Below are positions 5,370 to 11,874 of a DNA stretch of 11,874 nucleotides, in pieces; within the stretch, counting starts at the first letter, position 1; each line of letters begins with the position of its first letter. The DNA comes from Elusimicrobiota bacterium (GTDB lineage Bacteria > CG03). The DNA lies in the NCBI GenBank assembly GCA_021161625.1, contig JAGHAG010000081.1:1-11874 (forward strand), written 5' to 3'. Below the pieces are notes generated by a model. That model was not told where the DNA came from. It saw only the letters and a list, made by a program, of their open reading frames with translations, and made no database searches. The position numbers and the translations under genes are program-made.

Positions 5370-5998
5370 TTTCTTTCAAGAATTTCAAAAACTATTGGTT
5401 TTACCTGCTCTTTGATTTCCTCAACGGTTGTTTCAAAATCATTTTTCACAAAAAACACAGGTATCGGAGAGTTTTCTTTTAACTCATCCCTGTCATCTTT
5501 TAAATAAGTTTCCTCCATCTCCTTTCTTGAAACAAAATGAGCATCAATGCCTTCCTCTTTTGCCCGACGAGTTCTTTCTTCATTTCTTTTTACACAGCAC
5601 TCAAATGAAGCATCAATATAAATGGCAATCGATCTTTCAAGAATTTCTTTTGAAAAAAGTTTTAAAGAGTGAACATAATTCGGTCTTGAAAATTCAACTG
5701 CATAAAGTCCGCCATCTGATGAATTTTCCAAAATCTCCTCATTTAACTTTTTTAAGAGTTCATCCCAGACATTGCTGTCAATAACTTTAAATCCACCATC
5801 TGAAGTTGGCACAAACCTGTCATATCTTTTGTTCTTTTCATCTTCATCATGCATCTCTTTTAAAAATGGGAAATCATCAAATTTTCTAAAGTCAAAATCA
5901 TATCCTTTTTCTTTAAGCATTTTTGCCACTTCCCTGAATACAATGCTTTTTCCACAGCCAGGTCTTCCAAGAAGAAAAATGTAGTTGATTTTAGACAT
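5366..5998 (-). CDS. P-loop kinase-like protein, copy B
   Basis: A 210-residue P-loop NTPase with Walker A GRPGCGKS (11-18), the conserved acidic stretch DDFPFLKE (41-48) and EFSRPNY (102-108) as a Walker-B-like region. SFECCVKRNEER (131-142) has the basic lid layout of nucleoside, nucleotide and small-molecule kinases. I do not recognise a named enzyme; it is likely a small-molecule kinase. I chose the ATG at 5998 because GGAGG lies six bases upstream (6009-6005) and because it gives exactly 210 residues, as in the paralogue at 10160-10792. A longer reading from 6061 would add 21 residues over coding sequence of the upstream gene. It overlaps the TIM-barrel gene by eight bases and the adenosine deaminase gene by four. 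The same gene pair recurs in the other operon, so the two products probably act in one pathway. Confidence 0.82.
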   Translation of the reverse strand: MSKINYIFLLGRPGCGKSIVFREVAKMLKEKGYDFDFRKFDDFPFLKEMHDEDEKNKRYDRFVPTSDGGFKVIDSNVWDELLKKLNEEILENSSDGGLYAVEFSRPNYVHSLKLFSKEILERSIAIYIDASFECCVKRNEERTRRAKEEGIDAHFVSRKEMEETYLKDDRDELKENSPIPVFFVKNDFETTVEEIKEQVKPIVFEILERK

Positions 5999-6974
5999 TG
6001 AAAACCTCCGCAAGATACGAGGATTCTTCTTCAAGAAGTTTTCTGCTTCCAAGAAGGTCATCTATACCTCTTACAGCAGTTTCAACAACAACAATTTCAA
6101 CACCTTTTTCTTTAAATATGCGGGCAAGATTTTTTAAATTTTCCTTTTTCAAAAAACCCTTCTGCCTGTGCAGAGGTGGATGAAACTCAAATTTGTCTCC
6201 CTCTATCAAAAAGTCATTTAAGTGAACTTCATAAAGCATTTCATCAGGAATTTCATTGACAACTGATTCAGGTGGGGAGGGAATCTGTTTTCCGAATTGA
6301 GGAAGTCCTCTTGTAAACCAGTGTCCTATATCAAAACAGTATTTAACATCAAAACCTTTTTTGCGAACATTTGAAATTATCTCTATTAACTCTTCGTTTT
6401 CAACACCTATGAAATCAAAGGCAGTATTGTTTTCAACATGAAAAGTTATGTTCTTTGAGGTGGAATACTCACACAGTTCCTGTAAACTCTTTTCCAGACT
6501 CTGTTTGACAATTTCAAGATATTTTCCAACTGCCTGATAAAATGGAATACTTCCAGGATGCATGTTTACAGCAATTGCACCTATTTTTCGAGCAAAATCA
6601 ATGTATCTTTTCAAAAGTCCACAGGCAAGAACCCTGTCTTCTTCCTGAAATGTTGCAACACTTTCAGCAACAAAAGTATACGGAAGATGCAGTGAAATCG
6701 TTGTTTCTTTTTTGCGGGCATAATCCCTTATTTTTTCAATCTCCTCATCGGACATCTTCAAAAATGGATTTGGAATCCCTCCATCCAGTTCAATGTGATT
6801 GAGCCCTATTTCATTTATCACATCTATCTGGTGAATAATGTCTCTTTTGGATTTACTCTGAACCATAGCATCCATATCGGAAACCTCAAGTTTGCCTTCT
6901 TTTAATGCCTTTCTTTCTTCCTCTGTCAGATACTCTGTTTCAAGCATGTTTGTAAAATTTCTGCCTATACGCAT
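5991..6974 (-). CDS. Xylose-isomerase-like TIM-barrel protein, copy B
   Basis: The 327-residue protein resembles the AP endonuclease 2/xylose isomerase-like TIM-barrel superfamily of sugar and sugar-phosphate isomerases and epimerases and DNA-repair enzymes. Likely metal ligands and active-site residues follow barrel order: HIELD (H60, E62), HLPY (H96), MHPG (H139), HVENN (E181), DIGHWF (D215, H218), HLND (H251), FHPPLH (H265) and VVETA (E298). It begins MRIGRNFTN, nearly as in the paralogue at 10792-11763, and long stretches agree across the whole chain, so this is a true duplication. AGGAGG ends five bases before the ATG at 6974. It is the first gene of the second operon. Sugar isomerase or epimerase is more likely than endonuclease, because the neighbours are kinases and nucleoside enzymes, but the substrate is unknown. 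Confidence 0.85.
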   Translation of the reverse strand: MRIGRNFTNMLETEYLTEEERKALKEGKLEVSDMDAMVQSKSKRDIIHQIDVINEIGLNHIELDGGIPNPFLKMSDEEIEKIRDYARKKETTISLHLPYTFVAESVATFQEEDRVLACGLLKRYIDFARKIGAIAVNMHPGSIPFYQAVGKYLEIVKQSLEKSLQELCEYSTSKNITFHVENNTAFDFIGVENEELIEIISNVRKKGFDVKYCFDIGHWFTRGLPQFGKQIPSPPESVVNEIPDEMLYEVHLNDFLIEGDKFEFHPPLHRQKGFLKKENLKNLARIFKEKGVEIVVVETAVRGIDDLLGSRKLLEEESSYLAEVFNV

Positions 6975-6976
6975 TT

Positions 6977-7081
6977 AAGCCTCCTCTCGCTTTGCAACTA
7001 CATTTTGCATTTTTCATTTTTAATTTTTAATTTGTCATTTTTTTCTATCCACTGTCCTCTTTCCACTTTCCTCTTTTTTGG
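6977..7081 (-). repeat. Heptad-periodic tract upstream of the second TIM-barrel/kinase operon
   Basis: On the minus strand this is the clearest word tract in the window. AGAGGAA (7074-7068), AGTGGAA (7067-7061) and AGAGGAC (7060-7054) are followed further down by AATTAAA twice (7032-7026, 7025-7019), AATGAAA (7018-7012) and AATGCAA (7011-7005). By hand count, 51 of 70 positions between 7074 and 6998 match the base seven places on. The tract ends in TTGCAAA, GCGAGAG and a GAGG word that is part of the ribosome binding site. TTGC and GCGA can pair around AAA, echoing the TCGC/GAA/GCGA hairpin at 4209-4195. I see no convincing promoter, so the second operon may be read through from the first. 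Confidence 0.85.
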
Positions 7082-7096
7082 CAGAGCAAGCTCTGC
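7081..7096. repeat. Hairpin repeat (GCAGAGC stem)
   Basis: GCAGAG and CTCTGC pair around CAAG, or seven pairs form around AA. It is followed by AGTTACAAT. It belongs to the same family as 1099-1115, where the next bases are AGCTACAAT. It lies 11 bases beyond the PfkB stop codon. No T-run follows in the direction of transcription, so termination here is doubtful. Confidence 0.7.
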
Positions 7097-7106
7097 AGTT
7101 ACAATT

Positions 7107-8039
7107 TTAAATCTGGGTTTTTTCAAAGTGGACCATTTTAGCAAACTTTCTGTATCTCTTGCTAATTTCTGATTTTTTTAAACTTAAAAGACCTTTTGTC
7201 CCAAATCCTGCAACTGTAAATGAGGCAACAATTGTCCCATACACAATTGCCTTCTTTAATTCCTGCCAGTTTATTTTCTTCCTGCTTGCAAGCCACCCCA
7301 TAAAAGTTCCTGCAAAACTATCTCCTGCTCCTGTGGGGTCAACAGCATCTTCCAGAGGAAAAGCAGGGAGAAAAAACATCCTGTTTTTCATAAAAAAACA
7401 CGTTCCGTATTCTCCCCTTTTTACGACAATGCCTTTTAGATTTTTACTCATCGCAAAAATTTTTTTTATCCCTTTTAAAATGTTGTGCTGCCCTGTAAAC
7501 TGCCTTAACTCTGCCTCATTCAGAAGAAAAACATCCAAAAACGATATTACTCTTTTAAGTTCTTCCTTTTTTCTTTCAATCCAGAAGTTCATTGTATCAC
7601 CTGCAACAAATTTTGCCCCACCAGATTTTTTCATCCTTTTTAAAACTTGTAATTGTAAAACAGGGTCAATGTTTGCAAGGAATAGAAATTCCTCTTTAAG
7701 GAAATTTGAAGGAATTTCGCCTTTAAAATTTGCAAACACATTGAGCTGGGTGGCAAGAGTATGCGCTGTGTTTAAATCCCATGAGTATTTTCCACGCCAG
7801 AAAAAAGTTTTTCCCTTTTCAAATTTTATTCCAGAAGTATCTATTTTCCTTCTTTTAAGATTGCTTAAAAAACCCTTTGGAAAATCCTTCCCTACAACAC
7901 CCACAATTCCTGCAGGTGAAAATAAACTTGCAGAAAGCGAAGCATAAATTGCAGAACCGCCAACGGTTCTTTCAACTTTTCCAAATGGAGAGGAAATTGA
8001 ATCAAGAGCAACAGAACCTACAATTATAACTTTTTTCAT
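7107..8039 (-). CDS. PfkB-family carbohydrate/nucleoside kinase
   Basis: The 310-residue protein is a ribokinase-type kinase that transfers phosphate from a nucleotide to a sugar, sugar phosphate or nucleoside. The N-terminal VGGSAIYASLSAS (26-38) is the usual substrate-side GG region. LLNEAEL (172-178), VVKRGEYG (205-212) and DPTGAGDSFAG (234-244), with D240 as the catalytic base, form the family core. The gene starts at 8039 inside the stop of the phosphorylase gene (ATGA), so synthesis is coupled. A phosphorylase followed directly by a PfkB kinase suggests that the kinase acts on the phosphorylase product, a pentose 1-phosphate or 5-methylthioribose 1-phosphate, or on the same nucleoside. 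Adenosine kinase or ribokinase activity cannot be excluded. Family firm, substrate open. Confidence 0.88.
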   Translation of the reverse strand: MKKVIIVGSVALDSISSPFGKVERTVGGSAIYASLSASLFSPAGIVGVVGKDFPKGFLSNLKRRKIDTSGIKFEKGKTFFWRGKYSWDLNTAHTLATQLNVFANFKGEIPSNFLKEEFLFLANIDPVLQLQVLKRMKKSGGAKFVAGDTMNFWIERKKEELKRVISFLDVFLLNEAELRQFTGQHNILKGIKKIFAMSKNLKGIVVKRGEYGTCFFMKNRMFFLPAFPLEDAVDPTGAGDSFAGTFMGWLASRKKINWQELKKAIVYGTIVASFTVAGFGTKGLLSLKKSEISKRYRKFAKMVHFEKTQI

Positions 8040-8893
8040 TTGAGATATTTATCTATAAAAATGGAAAGTTTTTTCTTCTGTCCCTCGTCCATCACTTCTT
8101 TTGCCGTCATTATTGCGTTGGAAAGAGCCTGTTGACAGAGGCAGGGTCTATCAAACTCTTTTTTAAGCAGATTTTTTATTGCCTGTTTGGCAATGGTTGT
8201 GTTTTTATTAAGATTTGCAACAACTCTCTCAACACTCACCTCTTCGGCTTCCTTCCACACATCATAATCTGTAACATGTGCCATAACTGAATAACACATT
8301 TCTGCTTCCTTTGCCAATGTTGCTTCTGGCATTGCTGTCATACCAATGATGTCTGCTTTTATTGAACGGTAAAAGAATGACTCTGCTTTTGAAGAAAATC
8401 GAGGGCCTTCTATTACAACATAGGTCCCACCTTTATGAACCGTTGCACCTGTTTCTTTAACAGAATCAAAAAGAAGTTTTGAAAGATTATTGCAGAAAGG
8501 TTCAGCAAACTGGATGTGCGCCACTATTCCGCCACCAAAAAATGTGTTCTTACGAGATTTTGTGTTGTCAAAAATCTGGTCAGGAATTACAATATCGCAG
8601 GGCTTAAAATCTTCTCTTAAAGAACCACACGCACTTACAGAAATTACCTTCTCAACTCCAAGAGTTTTTAAGGCATAGAAATTCGCTCTTGAATTTACCT
8701 CAGTTGGTAAAATTTTGTGTCCCTTGCCGTGTCTGGGGAGAAATGCAATTGAAACTCCTTCAAGTTCTCCGCAAATAATTCTGTCAGAAGGCATTCCAAA
8801 AGGGGTTGAAATTTCAACTTCCTCTACATTTTTCAAGCCATCAATTTCATAAAGCCCCGAACCTCCAATTACAGCAATTTTTATCTTCCTCAC
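8036..8893 (-). CDS. mtnP: S-methyl-5'-thioadenosine phosphorylase
   Basis: The 285-residue protein is a trimeric-type nucleoside phosphorylase that splits methylthioadenosine (or adenosine) with phosphate into adenine and a pentose 1-phosphate. Motifs present are VIGGSGLYE, LPRHGKGH (phosphate binding), ACGSL, EGPRFSSKAES, IGMTAMPEATLAKEAEMCY and HVTDYDVW. The aspartates in TDYD are those that favour 6-aminopurines, supporting methylthioadenosine over inosine or guanosine. I chose the GTG at 8893: GAGGAGG (8906-8900) lies six bases upstream, the start comes one base after the stop of the DHH gene, and the product then begins VRKIKIAVIGGSG as expected. A reading from 8926 would add 11 residues inside the DHH gene and lacks such a site. 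It is coupled to the PfkB kinase gene by a four-base overlap. Confidence 0.92.
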   Translation of the reverse strand: MRKIKIAVIGGSGLYEIDGLKNVEEVEISTPFGMPSDRIICGELEGVSIAFLPRHGKGHKILPTEVNSRANFYALKTLGVEKVISVSACGSLREDFKPCDIVIPDQIFDNTKSRKNTFFGGGIVAHIQFAEPFCNNLSKLLFDSVKETGATVHKGGTYVVIEGPRFSSKAESFFYRSIKADIIGMTAMPEATLAKEAEMCYSVMAHVTDYDVWKEAEEVSVERVVANLNKNTTIAKQAIKNLLKKEFDRPCLCQQALSNAIMTAKEVMDEGQKKKLSIFIDKYLK

Positions 8894-8894
8894 C

Positions 8895-10163
8895 TTATAC
8901 CTCCTCAAGTTTTTTAAAAAACTCAATCATAACCTCATCAAACGGGTACCACATCCTTGTTCTTGCTTCTGCAGCAAATGGATGCCCCCCACCTGTAATT
9001 TCCGGAGAATTGAATTTCTTTGCTAACCTCTCAGCAAGGGCATGGGCAAAATCTCCACAGTGTATATTTCCAAGTTTTCCTCTGAAAGAAAAATGAACCC
9101 CTTTTTCTCCCATTTGTGAAACCATTATAAAAAGGGTGTCTTTGCTTTTCCCTCTCATATTATAAAGAACAACACTTCCAACCATGGGCATCAATTTAAC
9201 ATTTGAGGCAACAAACAGAAAAATATCAGTGTCTTTTACTGATTTCACAAAAACTGAACTTTTCATAAGTAAAGTGGTGTGTTCCCAGTCAGAAAGATAA
9301 AAATCAAAAATTTTTTTTGCCTTTTGCTTTTCTTTAAGGGAATTTAAAAATTCTTCCTCTGATTGAACTCTTAAAGGTGCCTTTAAAAACTCTTCCAGCT
9401 GATAAAAAGCAAATTCTCCATTTACAACATCTTTTAGTTCAGGGTCTCTGTCATTGTAAAAATACTGAAATCCCCCACCGCCAAGAGCAAAAATAATTTC
9501 CGTTATCTGATTTAATAGTGTGGTTTTTTGGCGCTGTCTTACTTCAAACATTGTTGGTCGGGATTTTATCTTTTTAAGGAGCCAGGCAAACTTTTCTTTA
9601 ACTTCATCATAAAAAGACCTTACATAATCCGAAATTTCTTCTGTTGCAGGTTCTATTGCCCAATCTCCTTTAAGACCTATCAGGGCTGCAATTTCAATAC
9701 CCTCATCTCTAAAACCCAAAAAATCTGCAATTAAAAAACACACAAAACTTGCAGAACATCTTTTATATCCATCAAGAACAGGATTTATTACATTTATGCT
9801 CTTCAAGGGTTCTCCGAAAAGGGGATGGTGGTCAATTATGAAAATCAGTGGATGAATTTTGTAATACTCATCATAATAACCCATTGTTGCCTTATCGCAA
9901 ACAAAAACAATCTCCGGGTTATATTTTTTTACATCTTCCTGAAGACGCCATTTTTCAAGTTCCATTGTCGTGGGAATTTCAAGAAAAACCTTAAAATTAT
10001 TTTTTTCCAAAACCTGCTTTAAAATTATTCCAGAAGCAATTCCATCCGGATCGTCATGAGTATATAAAAGAGCGGTCTTTTTTTGTGCTTTTTCAATCAC
10101 TTTTTTAAGGACTTCAAAATTCAACCTCTGTGCTTCCTGATTTAAAAACTGTTTGTAATTCAT
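8895..10163 (-). CDS. DHH-family phosphoesterase (DHH plus DHHA1 domains)
   Basis: The 422-residue protein belongs to the DHH superfamily of metal-dependent phosphoesterases (RecJ, oligoribonuclease NrnA, pAp phosphatase, cyclic-dinucleotide phosphodiesterases). HDDPDGIASG (36-45) is motif I, FVCD (87-90) motif II and IDHHP (110-114) the DHH motif. GGGHPFAAEA (391-400) closes the DHHA1 domain, preceded by HCGDFAHALAERL. About 100 residues between the domains (roughly 205-310) include LGGGGFQYF and a charged helical part, making it longer than a minimal NrnA. It resembles the stand-alone RecJ-like or NrnA-like proteins of archaea and deep-branching bacteria. The start at 10163 overlaps the upstream stop as ATGA. 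In this operon, cleavage of short oligonucleotides or pAp to mononucleotides would fit, but single-strand exonuclease activity is also possible. Confidence 0.85.
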   Translation of the reverse strand: MNYKQFLNQEAQRLNFEVLKKVIEKAQKKTALLYTHDDPDGIASGIILKQVLEKNNFKVFLEIPTTMELEKWRLQEDVKKYNPEIVFVCDKATMGYYDEYYKIHPLIFIIDHHPLFGEPLKSINVINPVLDGYKRCSASFVCFLIADFLGFRDEGIEIAALIGLKGDWAIEPATEEISDYVRSFYDEVKEKFAWLLKKIKSRPTMFEVRQRQKTTLLNQITEIIFALGGGGFQYFYNDRDPELKDVVNGEFAFYQLEEFLKAPLRVQSEEEFLNSLKEKQKAKKIFDFYLSDWEHTTLLMKSSVFVKSVKDTDIFLFVASNVKLMPMVGSVVLYNMRGKSKDTLFIMVSQMGEKGVHFSFRGKLGNIHCGDFAHALAERLAKKFNSPEITGGGHPFAAEARTRMWYPFDEVMIEFFKKLEEV

Positions 10164-10792
10164 TCTGATAGTATTTTTTCAATAACTCTGTCAAACTGAC
10201 TTATAAGATGACTTACACTATCTTTAGAATTGTCAATCACAATCCAGTCACAGGGCATAAGTTGCGCAAGTTTCTGAGGGTCTTTTAAATAAACTTCCTC
10301 AATGTCATCGTTTTTGTAGTAGGAATACATAAGGTCTGTTGGGACAATGTGGTCATCGGGATTGTTTTTGCGCGCTTTTTCAAAACGCCTTCTGTTCCTT
10401 TCAAGGCAAACTTCAAAAGGCGAAAAAATGTAGAGGAGCAAACTCCTTGAAAGAATGTCAGAGGAAAAATTCTTAAATGCTTTAAAATACTTATCCCTTG
10501 CAAATTCTATAAAAACAACATCGCAATCCTTCTTTATCTGGGGCAGTCTTTCGTTTATGAGTTGTAAAACTTCGTCAACAATACTCCAATCCGTTACCTC
10601 AAACCCCCCTTCTTTTCTCACATGCCTTTTAAATTCAGTATCCCTGTCCAAAATCTCTTTTAAAAAAGGAAAATCATCCACCCTTTTTACATTTTTTACA
10701 ATACCGGTTTCCTTTAATGAGGAAACTATTGTTTCATAAATAAACGACTTGCCACAGCCCGGTCTTCCAAGTAAAAAAACAAAATCCTTCAT
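10160..10792 (-). CDS. P-loop kinase-like protein, copy A
   Basis: A 210-residue P-loop protein and paralogue of the protein at 5366-5998. It has Walker A GRPGCGKS (9-16), DDFPFLKE (39-46), a Walker-B-like VFIEFARDKY (93-102) and the basic stretch FEVCLERNRRR (126-136). Conserved features are shared at nearly the same positions in both copies, which have the same length. I prefer the ATG at 10792, which overlaps the TIM-barrel stop as TAATG; a GTG at 10807 would add five residues and lacks a better ribosome binding site. The stop overlaps the DHH gene by four bases. The layout suggests a nucleoside, nucleotide or sugar kinase; a zeta-toxin-like or AAA_33-like ATPase is the main alternative. 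Substrate unknown. Confidence 0.82.
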   Translation of the reverse strand: MKDFVFLLGRPGCGKSFIYETIVSSLKETGIVKNVKRVDDFPFLKEILDRDTEFKRHVRKEGGFEVTDWSIVDEVLQLINERLPQIKKDCDVVFIEFARDKYFKAFKNFSSDILSRSLLLYIFSPFEVCLERNRRRFEKARKNNPDDHIVPTDLMYSYYKNDDIEEVYLKDPQKLAQLMPCDWIVIDNSKDSVSHLISQFDRVIEKILSE

Positions 10793-11763
10793 TACAGTTC
10801 CAGACACTCTTTTACATAACGTGTTTCTTCTGTTAAAAGAGTCTCTCTCTGGGCGACCTGCTCCTTTGTCTTTAATGCTGTTTCCAGTATGACGACCTCT
10901 GGTTGGAGTTGTTTTATTATTTTGCCGTAATTTATAAGGTTTTGCTTTTGTAGAAATCCTTCTGTGAGATGTAATGGGGGGTGAAATATAATTTTCTTTG
11001 GCACATAGTCATTCAGGTGAAGTTCGCAGACATATTCTTTTGGAATTTTTTTCATAACTTCTTCAGGATTTTGAGGGATTTCTTTGCCTTTCTCCGCTCT
11101 TGTAAACCAGTGCCCTATGTCTAAATTTAGATAAACTTCCGCACCCTTGTTTCTACATTTTTCAACAACTCTTATCAAATCCTCTGGTTCAACATAAATC
11201 GTGTCAAAAGAAACATTGTTTTCTATGTGAAGTTTTAGAGGTTTTGCATATTCCGCAAGTTCACACACGCTTCTGATAAATGAGGCTTCTATTTTTTCAA
11301 GAAATAAAGGGCTTGCCATATAAAAAGGGGCTGTTCCTGGATGCATGTTGAGATATTTTGCTCCAATATCTTTGGCAAAATCAATGTAGGACTTTTGTAA
11401 TTCAACAGCAAAAATTCTGTCCTCTTCCTGAATACATGATACAGCACATCCAACACCTGAATTGGAATAAGGAAGATGCAGAGAAAGGGTTATCTCATTT
11501 TTTTCTGCCTCTTCCCTTATTCTGAACCTTTCGTCTGTTGCCATTTCTTTATAGGGCGATGGTATATCTGCATCAAGTTCTATGTGGGAAAGACCAAGCT
11601 CCCTGGCTTTTTTAATCTGAAATGAAACTCTTTTTTTAAACTCAAGCAAACCCAGAGCATTCATTGAAAAAAGGTCAATTTCTCCTGAAAGGACTTTTTG
11701 CTGGTCTTCTTCATTTAAAACATCAATGACAAATGTGTTTGTAAAATTTCTTCCTAATTTCAT
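10792..11763 (-). CDS. Xylose-isomerase-like TIM-barrel protein, copy A
   Basis: The 323-residue protein is the paralogue of the one at 5991-6974 and opens the first operon. Matching active-site candidates are HIELD (H60, E62), HLPY (H96), MHPG (H141), HIENN (E181), DIGHWF (D215, H218), HLND (H249), FHPPLH (H261) and ILETA (E294). All are kept in both copies, so both are probably active metal-dependent enzymes. The conserved PFY, GHWFTR and FHPPLH blocks set this pair apart from generic family members and may mark a subfamily of its own. AGGAGG (11774-11769) lies five bases before the ATG at 11763, and a good promoter lies upstream. Isomerase or epimerase for a sugar or sugar phosphate is the favoured role; the actual substrate cannot be read from the sequence. 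Confidence 0.85.
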   Translation of the reverse strand: MKLGRNFTNTFVIDVLNEEDQQKVLSGEIDLFSMNALGLLEFKKRVSFQIKKARELGLSHIELDADIPSPYKEMATDERFRIREEAEKNEITLSLHLPYSNSGVGCAVSCIQEEDRIFAVELQKSYIDFAKDIGAKYLNMHPGTAPFYMASPLFLEKIEASFIRSVCELAEYAKPLKLHIENNVSFDTIYVEPEDLIRVVEKCRNKGAEVYLNLDIGHWFTRAEKGKEIPQNPEEVMKKIPKEYVCELHLNDYVPKKIIFHPPLHLTEGFLQKQNLINYGKIIKQLQPEVVILETALKTKEQVAQRETLLTEETRYVKECLEL

Positions 11764-11768
11764 TAAAA

Positions 11769-11774
11769 CCTCCT
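11769..11774 (-). promoter_or_regulatory. Ribosome binding site of the first operon
   Basis: AGGAGG on the minus strand, five bases before the ATG at 11763. It fixes the start of the first TIM-barrel protein. Confidence 0.85.
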
Positions 11775-11790
11775 GAAAAATTAAGGAGTT

Positions 11791-11819
11791 ATTTTAGCAA
11801 TTTTTTTTGTTTATTGCAA
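11791..11819 (-). promoter_or_regulatory. Sigma70-like promoter of the first operon
   Basis: On the minus strand TTGCAA (11819-11814) is followed after 17 bases by TAAAAT (11796-11791). Transcription should start near 11784, about 20 bases before the start codon. It is the best promoter in the window and could drive the tightly packed genes from 11763 to 7107, perhaps further. The remaining bases up to 11874 show no gene and no other clear signal. Confidence 0.65.
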
Positions 11820-11874
11820 GAACTGATAAAGAGTCAGCTTCTTTGTTTTTCTCTCTTGGTATATACTTAAAAGA

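Noticed and set aside
5999..6061. 21-residue N-terminal extension of P-loop protein copy B
   Set aside because: The shorter start has GGAGG at six bases and gives the same 210-residue length as the paralogue.
7081..7096. Intrinsic terminator after the PfkB gene
   Set aside because: The hairpin is followed on the transcribed strand by CCAAAAAA and not by a T-run.
7159..7947. Open frame of 262 codons on the plus strand
   Set aside because: It lies wholly antisense to the PfkB kinase gene, whose motifs are intact. The translated product is low-complexity (Phe/Ser/Pro-rich) with no family signature and no ribosome binding site was found.
8894..8926. 11-residue N-terminal extension of the methylthioadenosine phosphorylase
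   Set aside because: It lies in DHH coding sequence. The GTG at 8893 has a strong ribosome binding site and gives the usual N-terminus of the family.
11769..11789. Leader hairpin (CTCCT with AGGAG) hiding the ribosome binding site of the first operon
   Set aside because: Only five pairs, and the predicted transcription start near 11784 would remove part of the 5' arm from the RNA.

Overview
This 11.9 kb window looks like chromosomal DNA of an AT-rich bacterium, probably Gram-negative and from a poorly studied lineage. The signs are strong GGAGG-type ribosome binding sites, a sigma70-like promoter (TTGCAA, 17 nt, TAAAAT), tight ATGA and TAATG gene overlaps, and a tRNA gene without an encoded CCA. 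I cannot name the phylum from sequence alone. All twelve protein genes and the tRNA gene lie on the minus strand, so transcription runs from the right edge to the left.

Right part (about 11.8-7.1 kb): one operon with a clear promoter. It encodes a xylose-isomerase-like TIM-barrel protein, a small P-loop kinase-like protein, a DHH phosphoesterase, an S-methyl-5'-thioadenosine phosphorylase and a PfkB-family kinase. Every junction overlaps or abuts. Middle part (about 7.0-4.3 kb): a second operon opens with paralogues of the same TIM-barrel and P-loop proteins in the same order and ends with adenosine deaminase. The window therefore holds a duplicated two-gene module, each copy tied to nucleoside-salvage enzymes. 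The likely theme is breakdown and recycling of nucleosides and their sugar phosphates; the substrate of the duplicated module is unknown.

Left-middle part (about 4.2-1.2 kb): a small protein with an Sm/Lsm-like sequence pattern is coupled to a Clp1/Grc3-type polynucleotide kinase, suggesting RNA end processing. Next come a DUF3006-like protein, an exported or lipid-anchored phospholipase-D-family protein and tRNA-Arg(UCG). Far left (1-1.1 kb): a family-2 glycosyltransferase gene sits alone between perfect inverted repeats of at least 47 bp.

The most striking non-genic signal is in the spacers. Nearly every spacer is built from consecutive, non-identical 7-base words (in two places 8-base words) that drift from one unit to the next. 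The word tracts often run from the stop codon of one gene to the ribosome binding site of the next, and they carry small hairpins that recur around the window. I found no CRISPR array, transposase, phage gene or origin.
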